14,390 bases of DNA, taken from contig DASYXW010000084.1 in assembly GCA_035934405.1 (NCBI GenBank), positions 1 through 14,390 of the forward strand, in the 5' to 3' direction. Below, piece by piece: positions 1 to 6,490 of the stretch; the first letter of the stretch is position 1; each line of letters begins with the position of its first letter. This DNA is from DASYXW01 sp035934405. GTDB lineage: Bacteria; Acidobacteriota; Terriglobia; UBA7540. Position numbers and translations under genes: made by a program. The notes under the pieces are model-generated. The model did no database searches. It was not told the DNA's origin and saw nothing but the letters and a program-made list of their open reading frames with translations.

Positions 1-131
1 CGAGTGCCGCGGGCCCGCCAAACCAATCGGGCCAGCTCGACCCGGCAGGTGAATCGGGCCAGCCTGCCCCGAGTTTATCGGGGCCTGCGCCTGAGACCCC
101 ATCGGGCGAATCGGGCACGCCGGGCGCCTGA
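1..131 (+). CDS. C-terminal tail of a truncated protein, Pro/Gly/Ser-rich
   Basis: The frame beginning at base 3 is open from the window edge to a TGA at 129-131 and gives 42 residues made almost only of Pro, Gly, Ser, Ala, Glu and Gln (for example ESGQPAPSLSGPAPETPSGE). This looks like a disordered tail of a protein whose main part lies upstream of the window. The frame on the plus strand starting at base 2 stops early, while the frame starting at base 4 gives an Arg-rich product that looks like a shadow. Two copies of AATCGGGCCAGC (25-36 and 52-63, 27 bases apart) encode a repeated SGQ step. The function cannot be told, and a non-coding reading remains possible because the stretch is short. 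Confidence 0.45.
   Translation, partial: SAAGPPNQSGQLDPAGESGQPAPSLSGPAPETPSGESGTPGA
67..83. repeat. Short GC-rich hairpin inside the partial gene tail
   Basis: CCCCGA (67-72), a five-base loop and TCGGGG (78-83) form a perfect 6-bp stem. It lies inside the putative coding tail, so it may only be a by-product of the Pro/Gly codons. There is no T run after it, so it is not a typical intrinsic terminator. Confidence 0.3.
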
Positions 132-196
132 GGCCGGTCAGTCAATGAGAGCCAACCGGTATTGGCGTCATTTGCGCGGGTTGACAGGAGTAACGG

Positions 197-219
197 TCAT
201 TCCCGCGAAAGCGGGAATC
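197..219. repeat. Dispersed palindromic element (REP-like)
   Basis: ATTCCCGC (199-206), GAAA (207-210) and GCGGGAAT (211-218) form a perfect 8-bp stem with a GNRA-type tetraloop. This core, usually preceded by GTC, is a well-known dispersed intergenic palindrome in many GC-rich bacterial genomes. Here it lies between the truncated first gene and the phosphoesterase gene and could also act as a terminator or mRNA stabiliser. Confidence 0.65.
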
Positions 220-283
220 AAATGACACACTACCAGCCCATCTGGGGATTGACAGAACGCTGCGTAGGGCCAAATCTATAGGT

Positions 284-1606
284 ATGCATCCACACCACCG
301 CATTTCCGTCATTTTCGAAATCCTGGGCGATGCCGCTCTCATTGCCTTCGTCATTGCCAGCCAGGTCTATTGGGTTCGCCGCCTGCGCTCGCTCGGCAAG
401 CGGTTCGTCGGAAGCCGCGCCGGGCGTCGCGCCCTGGCCGTTGCCGCGCTGGTTTTCTGCGTCGTGGTTCTGGCTTACAACTTCTCTCCGCTGTGGGAGG
501 CAAGGACAAACAGCCCCACCCGCCTGACACCGGGCGCAGCGCTGCTCGAGGCGCCGTTCCAGTGGTGGATCTTCGGCTCGGTCATCGGCTTCCTCATCGT
601 CCTCCCCTTCGGCGTGGTGGACCGGGCGGTGCGTCTGGTGCGATGGGCGCTGCGGCACGCCATCAATGCCCTGCGCCCGGCGCCGGCGCTGAACGATGCC
701 ATCGGCGCGCCCGCGCCCGGCCCGGCGTCGCCGGCCCGCCGCCGCTTTCTTAGCCAGGCGGCGACGGCGGCAGGCGCGGTGCCGTTCATGGCGGGCGCTT
801 ACGGCTTGCTTTACGGACGGCTCGAAATCGAGACCACGCGGCAACGCATCAAGCTGGCGCGCTTGCCCAAGGCCTTCGACGGATTCCGCATCGTCCAGCT
901 TTCCGACCTCCACATCGGGCCGTTCATGACGGCCCGCGAAATCCGCAAGTGCGCGGAGATGGCGAACGCGCTCAAGCCGGATTTGCTCGCGCTCACCGGT
1001 GATTTCGTCACCTGGGACGCCTCCACCCAGGGCGCGGCGGTCGAAGCCCTTTCGGATCTCAAGGCGCCGTTCGGCATCTTCGGCTGCCTCGGCAACCACG
1101 AGCTGTGGACCCACACGCAAAGCTCCATCACACGCCTCTTTGCCGAACGCGGTGTTCACATCCTGCGGCAGGAACGGGTGGCGATTCGTGCCAGCGGCGC
1201 GCCTGGCGGCGACACGCTGAACCTCATTGGCGTAGATTTCAAGACCCGCCGGCCAATGGGCATGCGGCACGAAGGCATCGTGAAGCGGTACCTGGAGGGC
1301 GTCGAGCCGCTGGTGCGGCCCGGCGCCATCAACATTCTGATGAGTCACAACCCCAACACCTTCGACCGCGCCGCCGAGTTGCAGATTGACCTGAGCCTCG
1401 CCGGCCACACCCACGGGGGCCAGGTGGCGCTCGAGTTCATCAGTCCCGAGCTCTCGCCCAGCCGCCTCATTACGCCTTACGTCGCCGGGTGGTTCTCAAA
1501 ACCCGGCGGCCAGCTCTACGTCAACCGCGGCATCGGGACGATCGGTGTGCCGATTCGGGTTGGCGCGCCGCCGGAGATTACGGTGTTTGAGTTGGTCAGG
1601 GATTGA
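284..1606 (+). CDS. Membrane-anchored metallophosphoesterase (YkuE/YaeI-like)
   Basis: 440 residues. The C-terminal half carries the calcineurin-like phosphoesterase metal ligands in order: D208-L-H210, G239-D240, G270-N271-H272-E, H355 in SHNP, and H375-T-H377 in GHTHGG. The family hydrolyses phosphodiester or phosphomonoester bonds with two metal ions. The N-terminus has hydrophobic segments at about 8-30, 48-68 and 92-114. A basic stretch with RRRFL (152-156) then precedes a fourth hydrophobic segment (about 157-178), which resembles a twin-arginine signal placed inside the chain. B. subtilis YkuE is a known Tat substrate of this family, so an extracytoplasmic catalytic domain is likely. 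The ATG at 284 has no clear ribosome site, so the true start could lie slightly downstream. It converges with the toxin gene on the other strand. The substrate is unknown. Confidence 0.9.
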   Translation: MHPHHRISVIFEILGDAALIAFVIASQVYWVRRLRSLGKRFVGSRAGRRALAVAALVFCVVVLAYNFSPLWEARTNSPTRLTPGAALLEAPFQWWIFGSVIGFLIVLPFGVVDRAVRLVRWALRHAINALRPAPALNDAIGAPAPGPASPARRRFLSQAATAAGAVPFMAGAYGLLYGRLEIETTRQRIKLARLPKAFDGFRIVQLSDLHIGPFMTAREIRKCAEMANALKPDLLALTGDFVTWDASTQGAAVEALSDLKAPFGIFGCLGNHELWTHTQSSITRLFAERGVHILRQERVAIRASGAPGGDTLNLIGVDFKTRRPMGMRHEGIVKRYLEGVEPLVRPGAINILMSHNPNTFDRAAELQIDLSLAGHTHGGQVALEFISPELSPSRLITPYVAGWFSKPGGQLYVNRGIGTIGVPIRVGAPPEITVFELVRD

Positions 1607-1648
1607 GTGAATGAATCATTGAGTGATGGGGCGATTGAGCGATTGTTT
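1602..1648. repeat. Degenerate ATTGAG/TGAGTGA repeat at gene end
   Basis: ATTGAG recurs at 1602-1607, 1618-1623 and 1634-1639, exactly 16 bases apart, within a run of related words (GAGTGA, GAATGA, GAGCGA). The array begins at the stop codon of the phosphoesterase gene and fills the gap to the convergent PIN toxin gene. It resembles other short-word repeats found at gene ends in this window. Confidence 0.5.
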
Positions 1649-1656
1649 TGGTCCGA

Positions 1657-2091
1657 TCACTTCATGGCCGGCAGAACCTTCAGCCCCTCGGCTGCGGCCA
1701 GCCGAACCTGCCGCCCGTCGAAGCTGTAGAAGCATTCGGCCTTGAGGAGCTTGGCGGCGGCGACATGCAGGATATCCAGTGTGCGCGTACCCAGGCGCGC
1801 GCTGCGTCGTCGGGCCATCTGGGTGGCCATGAGGTATGTATCCTCAGGCAAGGGAGAGGGCGTGAAGATGCTGGCGAGATCCTGCTCGAAGTTCCGCCGG
1901 ACGTCCCGCGCCTGCCGGGGTGCGACGGCCTTGCGGAAAACCGCCAGCTCCAGGGCGCTGGTGACTTCGAGCTCATGCAGCGGAGTCAAGACAAGGGACG
2001 GCCTGGACTGCATAAGGGAGCGCGCCCGGCTGGAGTTCGCGTCGGGCAGGTAAAGTGAGACCAGAAAACTTGTGTCAGCATAACCCGCCAT
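1657..2091 (-). CDS. vapC: PIN-domain toxin (VapC-like ribonuclease)
   Basis: 144 residues, a normal length for a type II PIN toxin. The fold's acidic residues are visible: D6 in YADTSFL, E40/E42 in PLHELEV, D106 in TLDILHVAAA and D125 in FYSFDGR. The family are Mg-dependent endoribonucleases, usually cutting tRNA or rRNA, held inactive by the cognate antitoxin. The ATG at 2091 shares one base with the TGA of the upstream antitoxin gene (TGATG), so the two are translationally coupled, and a GAGG lies 11 bases upstream of the start. The TLDILHVAAA block is typical of the subgroup whose members have an N-terminal ADTS motif. The RNA target cannot be told from sequence. Confidence 0.9.
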   Translation of the reverse strand: MAGYADTSFLVSLYLPDANSSRARSLMQSRPSLVLTPLHELEVTSALELAVFRKAVAPRQARDVRRNFEQDLASIFTPSPLPEDTYLMATQMARRRSARLGTRTLDILHVAAAKLLKAECFYSFDGRQVRLAAAEGLKVLPAMK

Positions 2092-2330
2092 CAGCGGTCG
2101 CCTCGCGACCAGGAGACGATCTCGGCGCCGCTAATCTTGAGGGCTTTCTCCCCGAATATCTTTCGGGTCCGCGCGGCAAAGTTCGGCCACCGGCGGGAAC
2201 GAGCGCGGACGGGAACCAGGTGGCCGATCACCTTGCGGCGTTTGCGAATCTCGATCTCTTCGCCCTCGCGGAGCCGTGCCTCGATTTCCGGGAAGCGGTA
2301 ACGCAAGTCTCGAACGGTGGCAGTTTTCAT
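2091..2330 (-). CDS. Phd/YefM-type antitoxin of the PIN toxin
   Basis: 79 residues from the ATG at 2330. The N-terminal part (MKTATVRDLRYRFPEIEARL, then EEIEIRKRRKVIGHLVP) is the Phd/YefM DNA-binding fold; the Arg-rich C-terminal part should wrap the toxin. The reading frame stays open to 2366 with other ATGs at 2339 and 2366, but the -10 box and operator lie at 2331-2350, so the start at 2330 is preferred. That start would be at or near the first transcribed base, making the mRNA almost leaderless. The product should bind the palindrome at its own promoter and repress the operon together with the toxin, as is known for this family. Confidence 0.85.
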   Translation of the reverse strand: MKTATVRDLRYRFPEIEARLREGEEIEIRKRRKVIGHLVPVRARSRRWPNFAARTRKIFGEKALKISGAEIVSWSRGDR

Positions 2331-2366
2331 GTGATGCATGTTAGCATCACGCAAGCGCGGAGTCAA
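2331..2366 (-). promoter_or_regulatory. Promoter and palindromic operator of the first toxin-antitoxin operon
   Basis: Read on the minus strand: TTGACT (2366-2361, 5 of 6 matches to the -35 consensus), a 17-base spacer, then TAACAT (2343-2338, 4 of 6 to the -10). The -10 box is the spacer of a perfect 7-bp inverted repeat: GTGATGC (2331-2337) and GCATCAC (2344-2350). A dimeric antitoxin bound here would cover the -10 box. The expected transcription start falls at the ATG at 2330, which implies a leaderless transcript. Confidence 0.75.
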
Positions 2367-2397
2367 ATGGATCGCGGCAAGTTGGCGATGCGTGGCC

Positions 2398-2418
2398 CCT
2401 GCTCGTCACTCGTCACTT
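2398..2418. repeat. Heptamer repeat GTGACGA at the 3' end of the transporter gene
   Basis: On the minus strand AAGTGACGAGTGACGAGCA gives two head-to-tail GTGACGA units that overlap the last codons of the MFS gene. The 13-mer TGCTCGTCACTCG (plus strand, 2400-2412) recurs exactly at 13301-13313, again at the 3' end of a minus-strand gene, which marks it as a dispersed element and not chance. Confidence 0.5.
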
Positions 2419-3656
2419 GTTGCCGCTTTCATGAAGTCCTTGCCGCGTTGCTCGCGGCCGAGCGCGATGATAATGCCATCCACGACGATCACCGCCACAA
2501 TGAACATCGTCATGGCGCGGGCGTAGCCGAAGTGGTCGCGGAGCGCATACTCGATGGTGTTGGTGGGCGAAGCGATGAGGATGCCAAGCTGGTAAGCGAA
2601 GCCGGGCAGGAGACCGCGCGCCGCGTCGGGCGCGAGCTCGTTCAGATGGGCGGGAATAATGCCCCAGGCGCCTTGCACGCCCACCTGCATCACGAAGGCT
2701 CCGAGGGCAAGCGCCGTCAGGGTGCTGCCGTAGGCCCACAGTGGAACCACGGCGAGCGCGAGCACGATGGCCAGAATCATGCTGCGCCGCCGTCCAAAGC
2801 TGTTCGAGAGCTGACCGAAGGCGATGCCGCCGAGCACCGCGCCAACGTTGTAGAGCATGGCGACCAGCGTGACGGTGGAAGCCGCGACGTGATGGGCGGT
2901 CTTCAGAAAGTCCGGGTAAAGGTCCTGAGTTCCATGCGAGAGGCAGTTCATCAGCGCCATCAGCGCCACGAGGTAGAGGGCGCTCTTCCATTCCGCGGCG
3001 ACGGTGCGGAGAATGCCGCCAAAGCTGCTTTCCTTATGCCGGCGCCAGGCCTCAGACTCCGGCACTTTGGAATAGATATAGGCGACCAGCAGGGCGGGGG
3101 TGGCGCCGGCCCAGAACATCGCTCGCCAACCCCAGGCGGGCAGAATGAAGCGGGCGGCGACGGCGGCGAGCAGATAGCCGATGGGGTAGCCGCTTTGCAG
3201 GATTCCCGACATCATGCCGCGGCGGCGCTCCGGCGCCGCCTCCATGGCGAGCGACGCGCTCACGCCCCATACGCCGCCCATGCCGATGCCGTAGAGCCCG
3301 CGCAGCACCAGGAAGACGCCATAGCTGGGCGCGAAGCCGCATGCCAGTTCGATGACCGAGTAATAGAGCACGGCGGCCATGAAGGGTCCGCGGCGCCCAT
3401 AGCGGTCGGCGAGCAACCCGAAAAGCAGCGCGCCCAAAGGGCGCATGGCGAGAGTGAGTGTCAGCGTGCCGACGATGGCGGCCTTGCTCACGGCAAACTG
3501 CGCCGCCAGCGTGTCCACCAGGAAGACGACAACGAAGAAGTCAAAGGCGTCGAGCGTCCAGCCGAGAAAGCTGGCGAAGACGGCGTGGCCGTGATCGGGC
3601 CGGACGCGGGGCTCCATGCCGGACGTGCGCTCGGACTCAGGCGAAGTGTGGCGCAT
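2406..3656 (-). CDS. MFS transporter, probably SHS (sialate/lactate:H+ symporter) type
   Basis: 416 residues with about 12 hydrophobic segments, a normal length for the major facilitator superfamily. The first membrane segment reads FLGWTLDAFDFFVVVFLVD, the D-x-F-D-F pattern seen in the SHS/NanT-like and JEN1-like families. The loop 2-3 motif is GLLADRYGRRG (about 80-90) and its second-half counterpart is FGQLSNSFGRRR. RGLYGIGMGGVWG (119-131) and PERRRG (142-147) are also typical. The likely cargo is an organic anion such as a monocarboxylate taken up with protons, but no neighbour identifies it. The ATG at 3656 is chosen because AGGCGG lies 7 bases upstream; an ATG at 3617 is possible. It is divergent from the small gene at 3703. 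Confidence 0.85.
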   Translation of the reverse strand: MRHTSPESERTSGMEPRVRPDHGHAVFASFLGWTLDAFDFFVVVFLVDTLAAQFAVSKAAIVGTLTLTLAMRPLGALLFGLLADRYGRRGPFMAAVLYYSVIELACGFAPSYGVFLVLRGLYGIGMGGVWGVSASLAMEAAPERRRGMMSGILQSGYPIGYLLAAVAARFILPAWGWRAMFWAGATPALLVAYIYSKVPESEAWRRHKESSFGGILRTVAAEWKSALYLVALMALMNCLSHGTQDLYPDFLKTAHHVAASTVTLVAMLYNVGAVLGGIAFGQLSNSFGRRRSMILAIVLALAVVPLWAYGSTLTALALGAFVMQVGVQGAWGIIPAHLNELAPDAARGLLPGFAYQLGILIASPTNTIEYALRDHFGYARAMTMFIVAVIVVDGIIIALGREQRGKDFMKAATSDE

Positions 3657-3702
3657 GGCTGAGCCGCCTATTCTAGACCAGACCACCGAGGGTAGACCAT
3701 TT

Positions 3703-3921
3703 ATGTACTGTTGCGACTTGCTAGCGGAGGCGGAGGGGCGCGGAACGTTTTACATCGGGCCCATGCACCGCATCAACGACGGCCGCATCGTCAACGACCT
3801 TGATACCGAGTACTTCATCCGCTCGGCGAGCAGTCGAGGATACGATTACGCGGGGATTAACTACTGCCCGTTCTGCGGCCGGGCGCTGGCTCATGGCTTG
3901 TGGGTGGCGGAGAAGAAGTGA
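3703..3921 (+). CDS. Small Cys-containing protein with CPFCG knuckle
   Basis: 72 residues with C3, C4 and C55-P-F-C58-G. A C-terminal YCPFCGRAL knuckle plus N-terminal cysteines suggests a small zinc-binding protein, similar in outline to unannotated bacterial and phage zinc-ribbon proteins. I do not recognise a named family. GAGGG (3688-3692) lies 10 bases upstream of the ATG at 3703; an in-frame ATG at 3655 would add 16 residues and abut the transporter start. It is divergent from the MFS gene with 46 bases between starts, so the two may share a control region. The function is unknown. Confidence 0.65.
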   Translation: MYCCDLLAEAEGRGTFYIGPMHRINDGRIVNDLDTEYFIRSASSRGYDYAGINYCPFCGRALAHGLWVAEKK

Positions 3922-3946
3922 GTCAGGAGCCAGGGGTCAGGAGCCA
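3922..3946. repeat. Direct repeat GTCAGGAGCCA, 14-base period
   Basis: GTCAGGAGCCA occurs at 3922-3932 and 3936-3946, separated by GGG. The array also reads as heptamers GTCAGGA, GCCAGGG, GTCAGGA, GCCA, related to the GGTCAGG/GGCCAGG words at 6462-6490 and 6537-6572. It starts directly after the stop codon of the small gene. The rest of the gap to 4023 shows a pyrimidine-rich stretch and no gene. Confidence 0.6.
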
Positions 3947-4023
3947 CATGGGAAAAAAGGAACTTCGCTGCTCCCGTTTGTGCTTCCCCCATTTGCCCCT
4001 TTCCCCCTTCTGACTTCTGTACA

Positions 4024-4755
4024 TCACCGCTCGAACCGGATCTGCCTCAGGTGCGACAGAGGAGCGGAAAAATCGAACACGTCAATGCTCGCCGGATCGT
4101 AGTGGTCGGTAATACCGAGGAATCGGGCCTCGGCGGGTTTGTCGGTGGGCATGAGGAACTTGCCCTGCTTCACCTGGCCGTTGGTCAGGGTTATCTTCAG
4201 GTGATCGCCGGCGAAATCAATTTGCGCGATGTCCGCGAAATCCACCAAGTCTCCGCCACCGCCATCGAGCGAAATGGGAAAGTTGATGCGAGGCGGGACG
4301 GAGTCAAGCAGGGAGCCTCGCCCGCCGGGAGGGTAAAAATCGAGGTAGGCGTCAAAAACCCGCGTCGTCTTGCCGGTTTGGTCGGTGACGGTGGCGGTGA
4401 ACCCGAAGCGCTTCCACAGGGCGACAATCTGCTGGCGTTCATCCGGCTTGCTGCGGTCAGCGTCGTAAGGCAGGCTGCCCTGGTCGAGCGTCACCTTCAC
4501 CACGCGCTGGTCCTTGAGGTCGAAGTGCTTGTAGATGAGCGACGACGAATCCTCCTGCACCACAATGGCGTTGCGCTGGATCACGCGGGGCTTGCCTTGC
4601 GCATCGGTTTGCAAGATGGTATCGGCGCGCAACGGATGGAGAACGGCTGCGGCGCACAGCAGCGCGGCGGCGGTCAGCCGAAGAGAGTGGCGAGCCAAAG
4701 CGAGAAGCCCGGACCTTCGCGGCGCGCGAGCGGAAGCGAAGGCTGTATCCACCAT
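4024..4755 (-). CDS. Exported protein of unknown function
   Basis: 243 residues from the ATG at 4755; an in-frame TTG at 4773 would add six residues. A basic region followed by LTAAALLCAAAVLHPLRADT is a signal peptide with a likely cut after the alanine of LRA. The mature part has no motif that I recognise. It looks beta-rich, with two halves: about 45-140 (ILQTDAQGKPRVIQRNAIVV onward) and 140-243, with an acidic Gly patch SLDGGGGDLVDFADIAQIDF and a strand pair ITLTNGQVKQGKF. It lies downstream of the TPR gene with a 24-base gap (6 bases if TTG is used), so the two are almost certainly co-transcribed and may act together in the envelope. Confidence 0.75.
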   Translation of the reverse strand: MVDTAFASARAPRRSGLLALARHSLRLTAAALLCAAAVLHPLRADTILQTDAQGKPRVIQRNAIVVQEDSSSLIYKHFDLKDQRVVKVTLDQGSLPYDADRSKPDERQQIVALWKRFGFTATVTDQTGKTTRVFDAYLDFYPPGGRGSLLDSVPPRINFPISLDGGGGDLVDFADIAQIDFAGDHLKITLTNGQVKQGKFLMPTDKPAEARFLGITDHYDPASIDVFDFSAPLSHLRQIRFER

Positions 4756-4779
4756 GGCGACGAGGAATCCCAAGCTAGC

Positions 4780-5859
4780 CTAGCCCTTCTTCTTGGTCTT
4801 CTTGAACTGCGTTTCAATCTTGCCACCCAGTTGCGCCACCGTCTGCTGGGCGGCGCTGGCCCACGGGCCGTTCGGCGCGATTTTCAGGTAGGTCTGGAAG
4901 GCTTCGACGGTGCCGGGCGCGGGAACGATGGTGCCGTCAGGCTTGTACTGCGCCTTGCCGAGCAGGGCCATGCCGTACCAGTAGTAGGCGTTAGCTTTCG
5001 TCGAATCTGTGTCGGGGGCGCTCGAAAGCGCGTCGGTGGCTTTCTTCAGCGCCACCGTAGCGTCATCCATCTTGCCCGTGTTCACCATGATGACGCCCAG
5101 GTTGTAATAGTAAAGCCCGGCGCTGGCCGGATTCAGCTCCGCCGCCTTCTGAAACTCGGCTTCCGCGTCGGCGCTCTTGCCCATGTCGGCGTAGCAACTC
5201 CCCAGATCATTATGGAACCCGGCCTCGGTGGGCGAGGAGGTGATGAGGTCCTGATAGAGGGCCACCGCCTTGTCGTAATTCTTGGCCATGCGGTAGGAAT
5301 CCGCCAGGTGCTCCTTCACCACCAGCAGGTTCTTGTCCTTCGCCAGGGGAATCCCCTGCTCAAAGGCGGCGGCGGCCTCGGCGTACTTCTTGTCGTTGTA
5401 GAGCTGCTGCCCCTGGTTGAACACCTCCTTCAAGTTGGTCATCTGCTTCTGCTCTTTTTGCTGCTCCTCGATCTGCTTCTGCGCTTCGGGGCTCGCCTGT
5501 TGCCGCTTGATCTCCTTCGGCAAATTGAAATCAATCTGCGTGGGATCGCCCACGTCAACGCTGCGGGCGATGAAAAATCCCGGAGCTGGAAGCACGTGGC
5601 CGCTGGGGTCTTGGAGGGTGAGCTTGTAGCGGCCGATCGGCAGGCCGATGTAAGTATATTCACCCTTTTTGTCGGTCTTGACTTCGTAGTGCCCCTTGAT
5701 GTCCTGGCGGTCGATTACGACCATACACTTCACGCAAGGGCTTCCGTCCGAGAGTATCGTCTTACCCGTCACGCCGCCCGTCTGCGCCCACGCCGGCGCG
5801 GCCGCGGCCATCACCACCAACACCAGCGCCCCGCCCATCCATTTCCCAAGCCTCGACAT
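4780..5859 (-). CDS. Exported TPR protein with carboxypeptidase-regulatory-like domain
   Basis: 359 residues. A signal peptide covers about 1-25 and ends in AWA-Q. Residues about 28-115 form a beta-sandwich of the carboxypeptidase regulatory-like type, with the DKKGEYTYIGLPIGRYKLTL core, plus an unusual C42-V-K-C45 pair. A Gln/Glu/Lys-rich segment (about 118-140) looks helical or coiled. Residues about 143-340 hold four to five TPR units (NQGQQLYNDKKYAEAAAAFE, LADSYRMAKNYDKAVALYQ, DLGSCYADMGKSADAEAEFQ, YNLGVIMVNTGKMDDATVAL), then a Lys-rich tail. This architecture is frequent in acidobacteria and suggests a periplasmic scaffold. AGGAGG lies 6 bases upstream of the ATG, and a good promoter lies at 5893-5921. 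It leads a two-gene unit. Confidence 0.88.
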   Translation of the reverse strand: MSRLGKWMGGALVLVVMAAAAPAWAQTGGVTGKTILSDGSPCVKCMVVIDRQDIKGHYEVKTDKKGEYTYIGLPIGRYKLTLQDPSGHVLPAPGFFIARSVDVGDPTQIDFNLPKEIKRQQASPEAQKQIEEQQKEQKQMTNLKEVFNQGQQLYNDKKYAEAAAAFEQGIPLAKDKNLLVVKEHLADSYRMAKNYDKAVALYQDLITSSPTEAGFHNDLGSCYADMGKSADAEAEFQKAAELNPASAGLYYYNLGVIMVNTGKMDDATVALKKATDALSSAPDTDSTKANAYYWYGMALLGKAQYKPDGTIVPAPGTVEAFQTYLKIAPNGPWASAAQQTVAQLGGKIETQFKKTKKKG

Positions 5860-5892
5860 AAGGTCCTCCTCTATGAAATCCGGATGGCGAGC

Positions 5893-5921
5893 ATTCTAGC
5901 CGCTTCGGCCGCCGGACTCAA
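5893..5921 (-). promoter_or_regulatory. Sigma70-type promoter of the TPR gene
   Basis: On the minus strand TTGAGT (5921-5916), a spacer of exactly 17 bases, then TAGAAT (5898-5893); 9 of 12 bases match the consensus. The expected start is about 5886, giving a leader of about 27 bases that contains the AGGAGG ribosome site. Confidence 0.55.
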
Positions 5922-6033
5922 CCCCCAGAGAGCCCCCAGAGAGCTCGATGCGCAAGGGGACAGCCGGGCTGCCCGCGGCGCCTTAACGGTGCAAGCGCGG
6001 CCCGGCGTCAGCGGCGGCCTTGGGATGCTGTCT

Positions 6034-6204
6034 CTACGCTTTCGGCCGCTTGAGCAGGACCACGGTGAGCGTGGTCGCCGCCTGGCCGCGCGAAAGCAGC
6101 GAGACCACTTCCCATCCTTCCTCGCCCAGCCGGTTCAGTTCGGCGGCGTTCTCGTCCAGGTCGTCGAGTTCAAGAACTTCGAAACGGTATTCCCACTGGG
6201 CCAT
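6034..6204 (-). CDS. Small DUF4177-like protein
   Basis: 56 residues, read from the ATG at 6204 to a TAG at 6034. It begins MAQWEYRFEVLELDDL, continues AAELNRLGEEGWEVVSLL and ends VVLLKRPKA. The W-E-Y-x-F start, the LxxLGxEGWExVS core and the LLKRP ending are the signature of the DUF4177 family, small proteins of about 50-70 residues with no known biochemical role. GGAG sits 9 bases upstream of the ATG. It lies 75 bases downstream of the 57-residue zinc-ribbon gene in the same direction and is probably the last gene of the fmdE/rhomboid unit. A TTGATT/TAAGAT pair in the gap has a short 15-base spacer, so an own promoter is uncertain. Confidence 0.8.
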   Translation of the reverse strand: MAQWEYRFEVLELDDLDENAAELNRLGEEGWEVVSLLSRGQAATTLTVVLLKRPKA

Positions 6205-6279
6205 GGGTTGATTCTCCGCGTCCCTACGGCGTTTACTCGGCGCGTACTATCTTACATTAGAAGCGCCCCAATCAAGCAA

Positions 6280-6453
6280 TTACCGGTCGCGCAGCTCGCC
6301 GCCGCACTTGCGGCACTGACGGCGCCGCCGGGCATTGAGGGTTCGGCACCCGCCGCACCTGATGTACATGGCGCGCGCAAAGCCGGCCGTGACGGCGTAG
6401 GCGGCGCCAAGGATGGCGGCGGCGACGACAATCTGGGCGAAGGTGGAATGCAT
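6280..6453 (-). CDS. Small membrane protein with C-terminal zinc ribbon
   Basis: 57 residues from the ATG at 6453 to a TAA at 6280. Residues about 4-30 form one membrane segment (AQIVVAAAILGAAYAVTAGF); the cytosolic or periplasmic tail has C33-G-G-C36 and C47-R-K-C50 around an Arg-rich loop (NARRRRQ), a compact four-cysteine zinc ribbon. There is no strong ribosome site. The ATG is 18 bases after the rhomboid gene's stop, which suggests translational coupling. The close link with a rhomboid protease makes a role as its substrate, adaptor or partner conceivable, but that is inference. No named family is recognised. Confidence 0.7.
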   Translation of the reverse strand: MHSTFAQIVVAAAILGAAYAVTAGFARAMYIRCGGCRTLNARRRRQCRKCGGELRDR

Positions 6454-6461
6454 AAAGGCAG

Positions 6462-6490
6462 TGGCCAGGGGTCAGGGGCCGGGGGCCGGG
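6462..6490. repeat. Heptamer array GGCCAGG / GGTCAGG / GGCCGGG
   Basis: The plus strand reads GGCCAGG, GGTCAGG, GGCCGGG, GGCCGGG in uninterrupted seven-base steps. It overlaps the last codons of the rhomboid gene, and a related array lies inverted at 6537-6572. Confidence 0.6.

Noticed and set aside
181..286. TTGACA hexamers at 181 and 249 as promoters of the phosphoesterase gene
   Set aside because: Both are perfect -35 boxes, but no acceptable -10 hexamer lies 16-18 bases downstream of either.
230..1414. A 394-residue minus-strand open frame
   Set aside because: It is antisense to the metallophosphoesterase, all of whose metal ligands are in the plus-strand frame.
2055..3662. A 535-residue plus-strand open frame
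   Set aside because: It runs antisense to the antitoxin and the MFS transporter, which both have family motifs; its His/Glu/Gly/Arg-rich translation is a GC-rich shadow.
5928..5953. Tandem CCCCCAGAGAGC pair upstream of the TPR gene
   Set aside because: Two short copies only, upstream of the promoter and with no relation to a known site; too little to call a regulatory element.
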